NCBI GenBank assembly: GCA_020050435.1
Contig: JAGVKQ010000020.1
Span: 62,001-126,000, forward strand
DNA from: Candidatus Caenarcanales bacterium
GTDB lineage: Bacteria > Cyanobacteriota > Vampirovibrionia > 2-02-FULL-35-15
Direction of reading: 5' to 3'
DNA length: 64,000 bases
Shown: one piece after another, positions 1 through 9,048 of the stretch
Numbering within the stretch: the first letter of the stretch is position 1
Layout of the letters: every line of letters begins with the position of its first letter
Made by a program: the position numbers and the translations under genes
The notes under the pieces: model-generated
What the model was told of the DNA's origin: nothing
Database searches by the model: none
Seen by the model: the letters and a program-made list of their open reading frames with translations, nothing else

Positions 1-1830
1 ATCCGTTTCCGGATCTAGATATAGCCATTTAATTTTCAACTCTTTCACAAGAGAGAGATCAAGTGTATCTAAGACTGTTCTAAAAGTTCTCCCCCTTGAA
101 ATGCTTCCTGCTCTTGGCATGTAGCATGGAACACCAACAAGATCAAAAGGCAATGGATTTAGTGAAATACCATAGCCATTCTTATCTTTTAAATACTTAG
201 CCACTTTCTCATCCATCGGATTAACAGTAATAGACTCTTTCATTATATTAGTACTAAATTTTATATCTGAAGAAAAGGTTTTAAAATCTTTGTCAATAGA
301 ATATTTCTCTATCAAAGAATTAATATGATCAATGTACTTATAATTTAAATATATTGAATTAGTAAACATCCCTGAAAGAATAAGTTTTAAGATTGATGGA
401 ATTAGAAAAATAGTAATTATCCATTTAAGTTTATACTTACTATTCATAAAATAAAGAATAAAAACCAAACTTAGAAACTCTAATCCTGGATGAAGTATTC
501 TCATAGAATCTGGCGGCGAACTCTTTATTAAAATTAAAAATGGGAAGATAAATGATACAAGAAAAAATGCTGTTAGAAATAATGAGTAATTAGGTTTCTT
601 TTTTACAAACCATATTAAAGTAAAAACAAGAAATGAAAAGAAAAGACCAATTTCAGAAAAAGTTTGCCAGGAAAAGATATTAATTTCTCTAAAATCTTTC
701 AAGTCTCCGAATCTTCCAAAAGCCAGAAATTTAGGAAAGTGAGAGTTGAAAGTAATATCTAAAAAGCCAGGAATATAGGAAAATTCTGAACTTAAAAGTT
801 TAAAGCTAATACTGTTAAAAACTATAATAAAAGCAAAAATTAAGTAGGGAATTAATAGTTTAATGTTTTTATATGAAATCAAAGAACAAAGCAAAAGAGT
901 TAAACATAAAACATAGACAATGTATTCTGCATTTTGAAACAAAGCAAAGCCAATAACAGCAATTGAAAATAGGAGTTTCTTATCAAGTTCTTTACTATTA
1001 AAAGATAAAAAAAGAAAATACATTATCAGTAAAAAAAGTGGGATTCCTAATGTTAAAGAAGGAAGAAATATTCCTGAGCTGCCCAGATCATTAAAGATAC
1101 TTCCGTGGAGCCCTATAGAGCAAATAGTCTTAAATAAATTAGAGCCCGAACTGGTAATCATGGAATCAAAGAATAAAAGATTAGTAGAAAAGTAAAAGAA
1201 TAGTGCTGCTAATAATGCAGGGGACTTATTAAAGTCAAATTGATTAGATAGAAAACGTGCAATTGAATAAGCAGATAAAAATGTGATTACAGAAGAAAAT
1301 ATCGCTACTAGCTTAAAAACATTAATAATACTAGTCTTTGACAAAGATGAAAGACTGGCAGAGAAAAGGTCAAAAGCATAATGATATGGAATAATCAATT
1401 CAGGCCAATTAGAATATCCAAAGGGGAAATTATCTGACCTTAAAATATAATTTGCTGCTGATAAGTGAAACTTAAAGTCTAAAAGAATATTATTTTCAAC
1501 ACTAAGATGTGTAAAAAATCCTATGAGAAAAACCACTAAAGCTAAACAAATCCCCTCATATAAAGTGGTGGCTAGTTGTAATTCTTTAAGTGAACCCCTA
1601 TCTTTAAAATAAAGAATTAAAGAGCTAATAAATAAAACAAGTAGAGAAATAACTGAAGATTTAAAAACTCCTAAAAAAGGACACAAACAGTAAAGTAAAA
1701 CTGTATAAAAGGCTATTCCAAGTACAAATGAAAATGGTAAAAGATAAATTGCATTTCGTATTCTCAAAAAGTGATAATTATAAATTAAACCAAATAGGAA
1801 GAATAAAAAGAAAATGAGTATAATTAGCAT
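1..1830 (-). CDS. Polytopic membrane protein, 3'-truncated by window edge
   Basis: The reading frame opens with ATG at 1828-1830 and stays open to base 1, so the C-terminus lies outside the window (about 610 residues visible). It is dominated by hydrophobic segments typical of a GT-C-like or transporter-like integral membrane protein, with a less hydrophobic C-terminal part that is probably extracytoplasmic. It shares two landmarks with the proteins at 1872-4181 and 15704-17905: a YHY motif near residue 148 after a histidine- and proline-containing loop, and a C-terminal segment of the form D-x-x-L-x-x-EL-x-x-KW. These make it a paralogue of those two. It is divergent from the next gene with only 41 bp between starts. 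The substrate is unknown; a role in surface glycan assembly is inferred from its neighbours. Confidence 0.75.
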   Translation of the reverse strand, partial: MLIILIFFLFFLFGLIYNYHFLRIRNAIYLLPFSFVLGIAFYTVLLYCLCPFLGVFKSSVISLLVLFISSLILYFKDRGSLKELQLATTLYEGICLALVVFLIGFFTHLSVENNILLDFKFHLSAANYILRSDNFPFGYSNWPELIIPYHYAFDLFSASLSSLSKTSIINVFKLVAIFSSVITFLSAYSIARFLSNQFDFNKSPALLAALFFYFSTNLLFFDSMITSSGSNLFKTICSIGLHGSIFNDLGSSGIFLPSLTLGIPLFLLIMYFLFLSFNSKELDKKLLFSIAVIGFALFQNAEYIVYVLCLTLLLCSLISYKNIKLLIPYLIFAFIIVFNSISFKLLSSEFSYIPGFLDITFNSHFPKFLAFGRFGDLKDFREINIFSWQTFSEIGLFFSFLVFTLIWFVKKKPNYSLFLTAFFLVSFIFPFLILIKSSPPDSMRILHPGLEFLSLVFILYFMNSKYKLKWIITIFLIPSILKLILSGMFTNSIYLNYKYIDHINSLIEKYSIDKDFKTFSSDIKFSTNIMKESITVNPMDEKVAKYLKDKNGYGISLNPLPFDLVGVPCYMPRAGSISRGRTFRTVLDTLDLSLVKELKIKWLYLDPETD

Positions 1831-1871
1831 GTTTTGAATTATTGCTTAGTTATTATAAATTGTCAAAAACT

Positions 1872-4181
1872 ATGAATATTTTCTTCTCCTACATATTATT
1901 CATAATATTCATCCTTCTAACTTCTACTTATGGCTTTTTCTGCATAAAGAAGCTTCTAAAGATAAATTCACCTATTTTACTATTACCTCTTTCTTTAAGT
2001 TTTGGCATTTCTAACTATATATTTTTAGTGCATTGTTTTTCTTATATTTTTGGTCCACAGAAAGCATCTATTATCAGTCTTACTCTTGTAGCTTTAATAA
2101 ATATACTTTTTTTACTTAAGAAAACAGAATATATCTTTGAAAAAGAAATCAATAACTCCTCATTATTAACATTAATTTCTACAACATTATTGATTTGTGG
2201 TTTCACTTATTTATCAGTTTTTAGATTTGGGATATTTGATCAAATATTTCATGATCCATTAGCACTAACTCTATTTCACAATGATATTTACCCACCTAGA
2301 GATTACTTTAGACCAAGCTATGTGATTTTATATCACTATGGTGGAGATCTATTAGCAGGATCAATAAAACAAATTACTGGGCTTCAAATAACCAGGTGCT
2401 TTGAACTAGTTTCAACAATCTGTAGTGGAATAAATTTTCTTAGTTTTACTGCTTTAGGATGGTTATTAACGAGAAATTTTAAACTTTCATACATTATGGG
2501 ATTTTGCACATATTTTGGAGGGGGGCTTTTATGGATAGATGCTATTTTAAGATTTCTATCAAATGACCTACCAGAGCACTTTACAGGAGCAGGGTTTGCT
2601 GAAGTTTTCACTACCATAGGGGTACATGGTTCAGTAGTAAACGCTCCTTCCGTTTTAGCTTTTAGCTCTACATCTAGTCTAGGCATTCATATGCTTATCT
2701 TTTCATTGATCGTTTTCTGGCAAATGATTAATAATAAAGAAAGCAAAGTTATAAATCATTTAATTACACTATCAATTTCTTTATTGTCACTTTCAATTTG
2801 TGCAGAGTGGCTTTATTTAACCTTTTTTGCATCAATCTTACCGTTAACTATGATTTATGTATTAAAAAAAGATTTTAGAGCTTGTGGGTTAACTCTAGGA
2901 CTTACAGTAGTTTCTTTCATTTTAAATAAAACTATTGGAAATGCTCTTTTTTTACAAGACGAATTGCAAAGAATCGGTAGAACAAGTATTTTAAATGTCG
3001 GGATAAAAGAAAGATTGTTTGAAATCAGTGCATGGGGAAGGTTAAATCCACTTCTAAATAATTATGTACAATTCTCATGTTTTTCCTGGGATTTTATTTC
3101 AGAATTTGGGTTTAGCTTAATTTTACTTCCATTAGTTATTTATCTTATTTTAAAAGAAAAAAACTTATTTGCTATTCTACTTTTCTTCTGTGCATTATTT
3201 ACGATGCCAGCTCCATTAATATTAGATTTCAGAACAAACCCTACTGATTTTAATAGAATGTTTTGTTTTGGGAATGAAATGCTTATACTACTAGCAACTT
3301 ACTCTATAAGTAAATTATTTAAGTCATTTTTTCAAAATAAAGTTTATTTGTTTATTTATATTTTAATTTTTTGTTTATCGCCTTTATCACAGCTTTTAAT
3401 TGGTTCAATTTTCACTCCACATATCTATACCAGTAAAGATTTTTCTAAAGCAATATTTGATCTTACAAATAAAGCTGGCTTTATTTCAGCATTAAAGACT
3501 TCAAGTGATCTTTCTCTAGCAAACAGAAATAAACCTCCAGAAGAAAGTAAAGAAGTTATAGATTTTCTAATTAAGAAAAGTAAGCCTGATGACGTAGCCA
3601 TATCAAATCAACCAGACCTTCCATTATATGCAGGAATATACTCACTTGTCCCTGCAAGGAGTTTTATCTATCAAGATCAAATCTACTCTCCATTTTCATC
3701 TATATTTTCTACAGTATTCTCTACCTTTGACCCACATTTAATTAAAGAATTAAACCTCAAATGGATTATTGTTAAACTTAATGAAAATGTTTCAATTCCT
3801 AAAGATACAGAAAACACATTATTAAATGAGAAGTATTTTACCCTTATACACTCAAGTAAAGTTAAGGATATGGTAACAAAAATATTTCATGTTAATGATT
3901 TAAAAAATATAAATGCCTTAGGAAGCAGAAAAACTGCTTGGATATTAGTAAACAAATCAGGTCAACCCATAGAGATTTCAAATCTTAATGAAAAAAATAT
4001 TTCATTATTTGGCTCCATGAAGAATTCACTCATTTATCTTCTTGAATTAGAGCAAAAAAATCCTTGGTTAAATAAAGACCTAATTACATCTCAAACAATT
4101 GTAATTTCTGATTTTCAATCAAATATTGACAAAGTGAATAAATCTAGTGGGGCTAATATTAGGGTTATACAGAAACCGTAA
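1872..4181 (+). CDS. Polytopic membrane protein, paralogue of 1-1830 and 15704-17905
   Basis: The product is 769 residues from the ATG at 1872; a TTG ten codons earlier is possible but less likely. The first ~500 residues are a series of hydrophobic segments and the last ~270 are mostly soluble and probably extracytoplasmic. A YHYGGDL motif lies at residue 154, the same position as the YHYG of the 15704-17905 protein. The C-terminal part carries FDPHLIKELNLKW, matching D-x-x-L-x-x-EL-x-x-KW in both paralogues. The layout resembles large GT-C glycosyltransferases that use polyprenyl-linked donors, but no catalytic signature could be assigned. The gene is transcribed away from 1-1830 and ends 66 bp before a convergent acyltransferase. 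Confidence 0.75.
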   Translation: MNIFFSYILFIIFILLTSTYGFFCIKKLLKINSPILLLPLSLSFGISNYIFLVHCFSYIFGPQKASIISLTLVALINILFLLKKTEYIFEKEINNSSLLTLISTTLLICGFTYLSVFRFGIFDQIFHDPLALTLFHNDIYPPRDYFRPSYVILYHYGGDLLAGSIKQITGLQITRCFELVSTICSGINFLSFTALGWLLTRNFKLSYIMGFCTYFGGGLLWIDAILRFLSNDLPEHFTGAGFAEVFTTIGVHGSVVNAPSVLAFSSTSSLGIHMLIFSLIVFWQMINNKESKVINHLITLSISLLSLSICAEWLYLTFFASILPLTMIYVLKKDFRACGLTLGLTVVSFILNKTIGNALFLQDELQRIGRTSILNVGIKERLFEISAWGRLNPLLNNYVQFSCFSWDFISEFGFSLILLPLVIYLILKEKNLFAILLFFCALFTMPAPLILDFRTNPTDFNRMFCFGNEMLILLATYSISKLFKSFFQNKVYLFIYILIFCLSPLSQLLIGSIFTPHIYTSKDFSKAIFDLTNKAGFISALKTSSDLSLANRNKPPEESKEVIDFLIKKSKPDDVAISNQPDLPLYAGIYSLVPARSFIYQDQIYSPFSSIFSTVFSTFDPHLIKELNLKWIIVKLNENVSIPKDTENTLLNEKYFTLIHSSKVKDMVTKIFHVNDLKNINALGSRKTAWILVNKSGQPIEISNLNEKNISLFGSMKNSLIYLLELEQKNPWLNKDLITSQTIVISDFQSNIDKVNKSSGANIRVIQKP

Positions 4182-4219
4182 CTTCTCTTTTTCCAATAAC
4201 TTTAGCTGGAAGACCAGCC

Positions 4220-4248
4220 GTACAGACGCCCCGCTGTGGCATCTCTCC
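4220..4248. repeat. GC-rich imperfect palindrome between convergent genes
   Basis: Arms GTACAGACGCC and GGCATCTCTCC pair at 8 of 11 positions around a 7-nt loop. The element is much richer in G+C than its surroundings and lies in the only gap between two converging genes, touching the stop codon of the acyltransferase gene. It resembles the GTAGAGACGC-type palindromes I recall from cyanobacterial genomes. It could act as a two-way terminator, but no T-run follows it. Confidence 0.4.
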
Positions 4249-4808
4249 TAATTCTTTCCTCTCATCCCTATAACTTTTGCAGGGACACCAGCAACAATGC
4301 TGTTCTCCGGTACATCTTCTGCTACCACGCTACCAGCACCGATTACTGCACCACTATTAATAGTGACATTTCCTAAAATAGTCACAGCACAACCTATAAA
4401 AACATCATCTTTAATAATTACTGGCTTTTTTACTAGTCCCTGATGCCAAATGGGTTTAGTTAAATCTGAAAAATTATGATCATGAGAAAAGATCTTAGTA
4501 TCTGTACCTATTAAGACCTTGTTACCTATTTCAATTCCACCATAACCATTCATATAAACAAATTCACCAAGGTAACTATCACCTATAGAAATATTTTCAG
4601 GGAAATGAAATGTAATTCCTTCACGAATCCATAATGTATCTATTTTCTTCAAGAAGAATTTTAAGAAAATGGCCCTTAATATATCGCCAATCGGTGTGGG
4701 TAGGTACTTAAAGATCCCATATAAAGTAAGGAAAATGTATCGCAAGATTATTTTCAATGGATTTCCATCAAAAGTATTTTTAAAATCTTGTAAATAGTCG
4801 TCTAACAT
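4248..4808 (-). CDS. Hexapeptide-repeat acyltransferase (left-handed beta-helix, CysE/LacA/NodL type)
   Basis: This 186-residue protein has an N-terminal helical part of ~60 residues and then isoleucine/valine-rich hexapeptide repeats. Residues such as IGTDTKIFSHDHNF and the C-terminal IGAGSVVAEDVPENSIVAGVPAKVIG are the standard signature of maltose/galactoside/serine O-acetyltransferase relatives. The SHDH segment supplies the usual active-site histidine. I chose ATG 4808 over the upstream TTG (4841) because the longer frame runs into a palindromic repeat and because a TATAAT sits 7 nt before this ATG. The likely role is O-acetylation of a sugar in the glycan made by the island. The exact acceptor cannot be read from sequence. 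Confidence 0.85.
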   Translation of the reverse strand: MLDDYLQDFKNTFDGNPLKIILRYIFLTLYGIFKYLPTPIGDILRAIFLKFFLKKIDTLWIREGITFHFPENISIGDSYLGEFVYMNGYGGIEIGNKVLIGTDTKIFSHDHNFSDLTKPIWHQGLVKKPVIIKDDVFIGCAVTILGNVTINSGAVIGAGSVVAEDVPENSIVAGVPAKVIGMRGKN

Positions 4809-4815
4809 ATAGGAA

Positions 4816-4821
4816 ATTATA
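4816..4821 (-). promoter_or_regulatory. Predicted -10 box, leaderless start of the acyltransferase gene
   Basis: On the minus strand TATAAT lies 7 nt before the ATG at 4808 with no ribosome-binding sequence, so transcription would begin at or next to the start codon. Confidence 0.55.
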
Positions 4822-4836
4822 CTATTTAAGTTTGGA

Positions 4837-4903
4837 GTCAATCCCAGCCTGACTGGGAATCTAAAAACACTAGTTCTGGATTCCCGTTTTCACGGGAATG
4901 ACA
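4837..4903. repeat. REP-like double-hairpin element
   Basis: Two short hairpins lie in tandem: TCCCAG/CTGGGA near 4842-4858 and TTCCCG/CGGGAA near 4881-4897, bounded by GTCA at one end and TGAC at the other. The GTCATTCCCG...CGGGAAT type is a widespread bacterial palindromic repeat. Start codons inside it artificially lengthen the neighbouring reading frames on both strands. Confidence 0.7.
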
Positions 4904-4948
4904 TGCCTATCCTACCCAAATCCTGGTAAAATAATACTCTTAACAAAA

Positions 4949-6034
4949 ATGATTACATATTTAAAAAACTTAAAAGAGAAAGTCGATAGACAAGTTGGCT
5001 CTGATTTTGTACAAAAGGTTTTACAATATCAAGGATATAAAGGTCTAGCTAATCTTGTCAATGTATCTGTTTCTGCAATAAAAGAAAAACAGCCTGGAAG
5101 AGTAAATTTTTTACCACCATGCCTTTTTGTAGAAGTAACTAATAGGTGTAATCTAACATGCCCTACATGCCCACTGGGTACAGATATGGCATATAACGGC
5201 TACAGCAAAGCAGATATAACACTGGATCAATTTAAAAAAATTATAGATCAAATACCCTCACTCATTTATGTGACTCTTCAGGGTGTAGGTGAACCACTTT
5301 TAAATAAAGATATAATGCCCATGATTAGATACTGTACCGATAAAGGAATAGCAACTTACATAAATACAAACGGTACCATTCTTACAGAAACAAAATCCAG
5401 AGAGTTAATAGAGGCTGGATTAAGTAATTTATCTATTTCGATAAACAGCTTTGATGAAGAGGTTTTTTCACAAACTAGAAGCGGCGCTTCAATTAAAAAA
5501 ATATCAGAGAATATTAAAAGATTTATTGAAATAAAAAAAGAGTTGAATGCAAAAAAACCTATCGTTTCTTTCAGAGCAATTTTAATGAAAGAAACAGAAC
5601 CTCACATGGAAGAACTAGTATTTAAAGCTAATGAAATTGGCATAGATGTCCTCTATATACAGCTATTTATGAGCTCAGTTGCAGATAAATCATTATGCGA
5701 ATCATCACTTACAGATGAAGAAATAAATGCTTTTTCTGACAAGTTAGAGAAATGGAAGAAACAAGTTAACATAGAAGTAATTACGGAAAGCTTTGGAAAA
5801 TCTTCAAACAATTTAGGTCAATGTAAATTACCCTGGTTTAGCCCTAATGTAACTGCTGAAGGATTTATTACACCGTGCTGTACCATAAGTAATCCCAGCG
5901 TATTAAATATGGGCAATATTTTTGAAACACCCTTTGAACAAGTTTGGAACTCTGAGAAATTTATTCAGTTCAGGGGTGATTTCTACAATAAACAACCAGC
6001 TGCATGTGCAGGCTGTCAAAACTATAGAAATTGA
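4949..6034 (+). CDS. Radical SAM protein with SPASM-type C-terminal iron-sulphur domain
   Basis: The 361-residue protein starts best at ATG 4949, because the earlier ATG at 4898 lies in a palindromic repeat. The radical SAM cluster motif CNLTCPTC supplies Cys67, Cys71 and Cys74, and is followed by a GVGEPLL segment (glycine-rich SAM-binding loop) and NTNGT. The last ~70 residues contain Cys-rich stretches (CKLPWF, PCCTIS and CAGCQ) typical of a SPASM/twitch domain holding an auxiliary 4Fe-4S cluster. Relatives modify peptides or sugars by radical chemistry, or are uncharacterised members of polysaccharide clusters. The stop is one nucleotide before the next gene, so the two are probably co-transcribed. 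Confidence 0.85.
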   Translation: MITYLKNLKEKVDRQVGSDFVQKVLQYQGYKGLANLVNVSVSAIKEKQPGRVNFLPPCLFVEVTNRCNLTCPTCPLGTDMAYNGYSKADITLDQFKKIIDQIPSLIYVTLQGVGEPLLNKDIMPMIRYCTDKGIATYINTNGTILTETKSRELIEAGLSNLSISINSFDEEVFSQTRSGASIKKISENIKRFIEIKKELNAKKPIVSFRAILMKETEPHMEELVFKANEIGIDVLYIQLFMSSVADKSLCESSLTDEEINAFSDKLEKWKKQVNIEVITESFGKSSNNLGQCKLPWFSPNVTAEGFITPCCTISNPSVLNMGNIFETPFEQVWNSEKFIQFRGDFYNKQPAACAGCQNYRN

Positions 6035-6035
6035 A

Positions 6036-7058
6036 ATGAAAAAGAGTTTATTTTTACTCTTAAAGCTAGCAATTCTAATAGTGGTAGTTTTTTGGCTGTT
6101 TAAGATAGTTGACTTTAATAAAACAATAGATTTACTAAGTAAAACTATACTTTCATATTTTGCCTTAGCTTTCCTTTTTCACAATTCTTCCAACTTTTTC
6201 ATAACGCTTAAATGGTATAAATTAGCAAAGCCATTGAAACTAAAAAGCAGTTATCTAGATTTACTTAAATTGAATTTTATTTCAATGTTTTACAGCATTT
6301 TTGTTCCTGGTCAAGGTTCTGGAGAATTAATAAAAGGCATAAAGCTACAAAAAAAAGAAGGGGATATTGAAAAGGTTTGGGCTCCAATTTTTATAGATAA
6401 AATCACAAATCTACTTGTAATGCTAATTATAGGGGCTACAGCTATTTTATTTGATCAACACTTTAATCAAAATAAAGTCTTAGTAGTAACTGTTTTTTTA
6501 TTAATCGCTATTTTTATATTTTTAAGTTTTATTCTATTCACTGATAAAATAACCATATTGATTGAAGCAGTTAAAGATATCTTAGTTTATTTCTTAAAGT
6601 TTTTGAAAATTAACACTGATTGCATTTCAAATTTTTCCTTAAACTACTTCAATGAATATAAAAACCACAAATCAATAATATTTGAGACTTTCTTTTGGAG
6701 TTTTATGACTAAACTTCCTCATGTTTTTGCTTTATATTTCCTTGCTAAAAGCTTAAATATAGACATTAATTTAATTGAGTCAGCATGGTTATTATCAGTT
6801 ATATCCATAGCAAGCCTTTTACCGATAAGCTTTTCAGGACTGGGGGTAAGAGAAGGTACTCTTATATTCTCTATGTCTAAAATAGGGGTAGGAAGCTCAG
6901 AAGCCCTTAGCTTTTCACTTTTAATATTTATTTTAGGAATATTAACTGGTTTAATAGGTGGGATATTTGAGTTGAAAAGTCTGTTTAAAAAACAACCCGA
7001 GGACGTCATTGCGAGGAGTGCAACGACGAAGCAATCTCACCCTCGTCATAAGTTATGA
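6036..7058 (+). CDS. Flippase-like membrane protein (lysylphosphatidylglycerol synthase TM-domain family)
   Basis: This is a 340-residue integral membrane protein with about eight hydrophobic segments. The segment VPGQGSGELIKGIKLQK, the kinase-like interhelical spacing and the GLGVREG motif near the C-terminus match the UPF0104/LPG-synthase transmembrane family. These proteins move or modify lipid-linked substrates. The ATG at 6036 directly follows the radical SAM stop; the longer frame from 5922 overlaps that gene and is rejected. The last ~18 residues (from about EDVIARSATTKQ) are translated from a palindromic repeat that starts at 7003, so the native C-terminus has been replaced or extended by the repeat. 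Confidence 0.8.
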   Translation: MKKSLFLLLKLAILIVVVFWLFKIVDFNKTIDLLSKTILSYFALAFLFHNSSNFFITLKWYKLAKPLKLKSSYLDLLKLNFISMFYSIFVPGQGSGELIKGIKLQKKEGDIEKVWAPIFIDKITNLLVMLIIGATAILFDQHFNQNKVLVVTVFLLIAIFIFLSFILFTDKITILIEAVKDILVYFLKFLKINTDCISNFSLNYFNEYKNHKSIIFETFFWSFMTKLPHVFALYFLAKSLNIDINLIESAWLLSVISIASLLPISFSGLGVREGTLIFSMSKIGVGSSEALSFSLLIFILGILTGLIGGIFELKSLFKKQPEDVIARSATTKQSHPRHKL

Positions 7059-7096
7059 GATTGCCGCGTCGGGCTTCGCCCTCCTCGCAATGACGT
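7003..7096. repeat. MITE/REP-like palindromic element with 16-bp perfect end arms
   Basis: ACGTCATTGCGAGGAG at 7003-7018 is exactly repeated in inverted orientation at 7081-7096. The interior also pairs partly (GCAATCTCA against TGAGATTGC). The GTCATTGCGAGGAG...GAAGCAATCTC consensus is a common bacterial repeat. The element overlaps the end of the upstream gene and may terminate its transcript. Confidence 0.85.
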
Positions 7097-7110
7097 GTTG
7101 CTCTCCATGC

Positions 7111-7116
7111 TAATAT
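7111..7116 (+). promoter_or_regulatory. Predicted -10 box, leaderless GTG start
   Basis: TAATAT ends 6 nt before the GTG at 7123, immediately after the palindromic element; no Shine-Dalgarno sequence is seen. Confidence 0.4.
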
Positions 7117-7122
7117 AAAAAA

Positions 7123-7941
7123 GTGATTGAAACAGAAGAAAAAAACTCAACAAAAAGCAATCTTAGAAAAAATGCAATAAGACAAGATGGAGAAGTCAGT
7201 CTTTCACTGTTCAATTATTGTTTTCTTGTCTACTATTTTTTAATAAGTGAAATTAAAAAAAATGCACACTATGCGAAGGGTAATTTACTAGATGTGGGGT
7301 GTGGTTCATCTCCATTTTATGGGTATTTTATTAAGCATATAAATAAATACTTAAAACACGAACATCCAGAAGCTATAAAACCAAACATTGATTATGATTA
7401 TCTCTCTGAATTACCTAAGATTTCTGCACCTGATAGTTCAGTAGATACTATAATTTCATTTTCTGTTCTTGAGCATGTTTCAGAACCATTTGAAACAATG
7501 AAAGATTTCAAAAGAATACTTAAAACTGATGGGATGTTTATTATTTCAGTTCCACAATACTGGCACTTACATGAAGAACCACATGACTATTTAAGATTTA
7601 CTAAGCATGTATTAAAGAAAAAAATCATTGAGATTGGGTTTGAAATTGTTTATATGAAAGAACTCGGTAGGTCTTTTGCTACAGTAGGGCAGGCTTTTTG
7701 TAATGCACTAATATTGATGTTTGATTTAAATCATGTGAAGAATATCTTCAATTTTTTAAAAGGTCAAAAAACAGATATTCCTATAATGAAATCAATAATC
7801 TATGCTGTTTTAAGATCGCCTTTAATTATTCTGTCTATAGCATTAATTCCTATTATTAATGTTTTTTTCTTAATTTTAGATAAGACTTTAGGTAGCCCTA
7901 GAGATACTATAGGCTATTTCGTCATAGCACAGAAGAAATAA
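7123..7941 (+). CDS. Class I SAM-dependent methyltransferase, membrane-anchored
   Basis: The product is 272 residues with GTG start at 7123. Motif I is LLDVGCGSSPF near residue 60, followed by an acidic post-I region and SVLEHVSEPFETMKDFKRILKTDG, as in methyltransferase domain type 11. The segment VPQYWHLHEEPHDYLRFT is typical of methyltransferases in polysaccharide clusters. The last ~60 residues contain a hydrophobic stretch (LIILSIALIPIINVFFLIL) that should hold it at the membrane. The acceptor is unknown. The rmlA-like gene follows after 36 bp. Confidence 0.8.
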   Translation: MIETEEKNSTKSNLRKNAIRQDGEVSLSLFNYCFLVYYFLISEIKKNAHYAKGNLLDVGCGSSPFYGYFIKHINKYLKHEHPEAIKPNIDYDYLSELPKISAPDSSVDTIISFSVLEHVSEPFETMKDFKRILKTDGMFIISVPQYWHLHEEPHDYLRFTKHVLKKKIIEIGFEIVYMKELGRSFATVGQAFCNALILMFDLNHVKNIFNFLKGQKTDIPIMKSIIYAVLRSPLIILSIALIPIINVFFLILDKTLGSPRDTIGYFVIAQKK

Positions 7942-7977
7942 AACACAAAATTTATTATACTAAGCAAAGAGGTAAAA

Positions 7978-9048
7978 ATGAAAGCAGTAATTTTAAGCGG
8001 TGGTTCTGGTCAAAGGTTATTACCTCTTACAAGCAAGACGACAAAACAACTTTTACCCATAGCCAACAAACCAACACTTTTTCACATTTTAGACAGAATT
8101 AAAGAAGAGACAGAGATTAAATCTGTAGTAGTTGTAGTAAGCCAAGATTTTGGACATCAAGTAAAAGAAACACTTTTAAACTCTGAATACAGTAAGTATT
8201 TCAGCATGGATTTTGTTTTTCAAGATCAGCCCCTAGGTTTAGCCCATGCAGTACAAATAACAAAGGGGCAAGTAGGAGACGATTCTTTTTTAATGTTTCT
8301 TGGTGATATTTTAATAGAAAAAGGTGAGGTTAAAAAAGCTGTTGAAAAGTTTTCAAAAGACAATTTCGAGACAACTGTTTTCTTAAATGAAGTAGAGGAT
8401 CCAAGACCTTACGGTGTAGCTGAAGTAGATGGTGAAAGAGTTTTAAAATTGATTGAAAAACCAGAAAATCCAAAGTCTAATCTTTGTTTATCAGGAATTT
8501 ATTTATTTAAGCCTAGTATATTTTTTGCTATTGAAAATATAAAACCGAGTTTTAGAGGTGAATTAGAAATCACTGATGCCGTAGATTTTCAGATCCAAAA
8601 AGGAAAAAAAGTAGGTTACTATAAAATTAATGGTTTATGGTTCGATGTAGGCACACCAGAAAATATGCTTCTTGCAAATCAGTTTTTACTAAGTAAAATT
8701 GAAAATGAAATTGAGTCAGAAGTTAATGACTCTGTAAAAATAAAAGGCTTAGTTCAAATAGGAAAAAATGTAATTATTGAGAACTCTGAAATAACAGGTC
8801 CAGTAATTATTGCAGACAATACTATTATTAAAGACTCGAAAATAGGTCCAAATGTAAGTCTTGCCTCAAATATAGTTATAGAGTCTTCAAATATAGAAAA
8901 CTCAATCATTAGAGATAACTCAAAAATTAAAAATATAGAAGTAACTATTTCAGATAGTATAATGGGTGAAAATGTAGAAATTAATCGCACCCTAAAGGGA
9001 AAAGGGGATTACATTTTAGGAGATGGTATAAAATGCATGTCTTCGTAA
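7978..9048 (+). CDS. rmlA: Glucose-1-phosphate thymidylyltransferase, long type
   Basis: This 356-residue protein opens with the nucleotidyltransferase signature GGSGQRLLPLT, followed by KQLLPIANKP. Later it has FLGDILIEKG and LWFDVGTPENML. From about residue 245 isoleucine-rich hexapeptide repeats (IIENSEITGPVIIADNT) form a left-handed beta-helix, as in the longer StrD-like enzymes. It would make dTDP-glucose from dTTP and glucose-1-phosphate in the cytoplasm. A clear ribosome-binding site (AGAGG, then TAAAA) precedes the ATG. It overlaps the following dehydratase gene by 16 bp, consistent with one transcript supplying dTDP-4-keto-6-deoxyglucose. Confidence 0.88.
   Translation: MKAVILSGGSGQRLLPLTSKTTKQLLPIANKPTLFHILDRIKEETEIKSVVVVVSQDFGHQVKETLLNSEYSKYFSMDFVFQDQPLGLAHAVQITKGQVGDDSFLMFLGDILIEKGEVKKAVEKFSKDNFETTVFLNEVEDPRPYGVAEVDGERVLKLIEKPENPKSNLCLSGIYLFKPSIFFAIENIKPSFRGELEITDAVDFQIQKGKKVGYYKINGLWFDVGTPENMLLANQFLLSKIENEIESEVNDSVKIKGLVQIGKNVIIENSEITGPVIIADNTIIKDSKIGPNVSLASNIVIESSNIENSIIRDNSKIKNIEVTISDSIMGENVEINRTLKGKGDYILGDGIKCMSS

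Noticed and set aside
4837-4948. Longer starts for the acyltransferase (TTG 4841) and radical SAM (ATG 4898) genes
   Set aside because: Both extra segments are translated from the REP-like element; internal starts fit the family lengths better.
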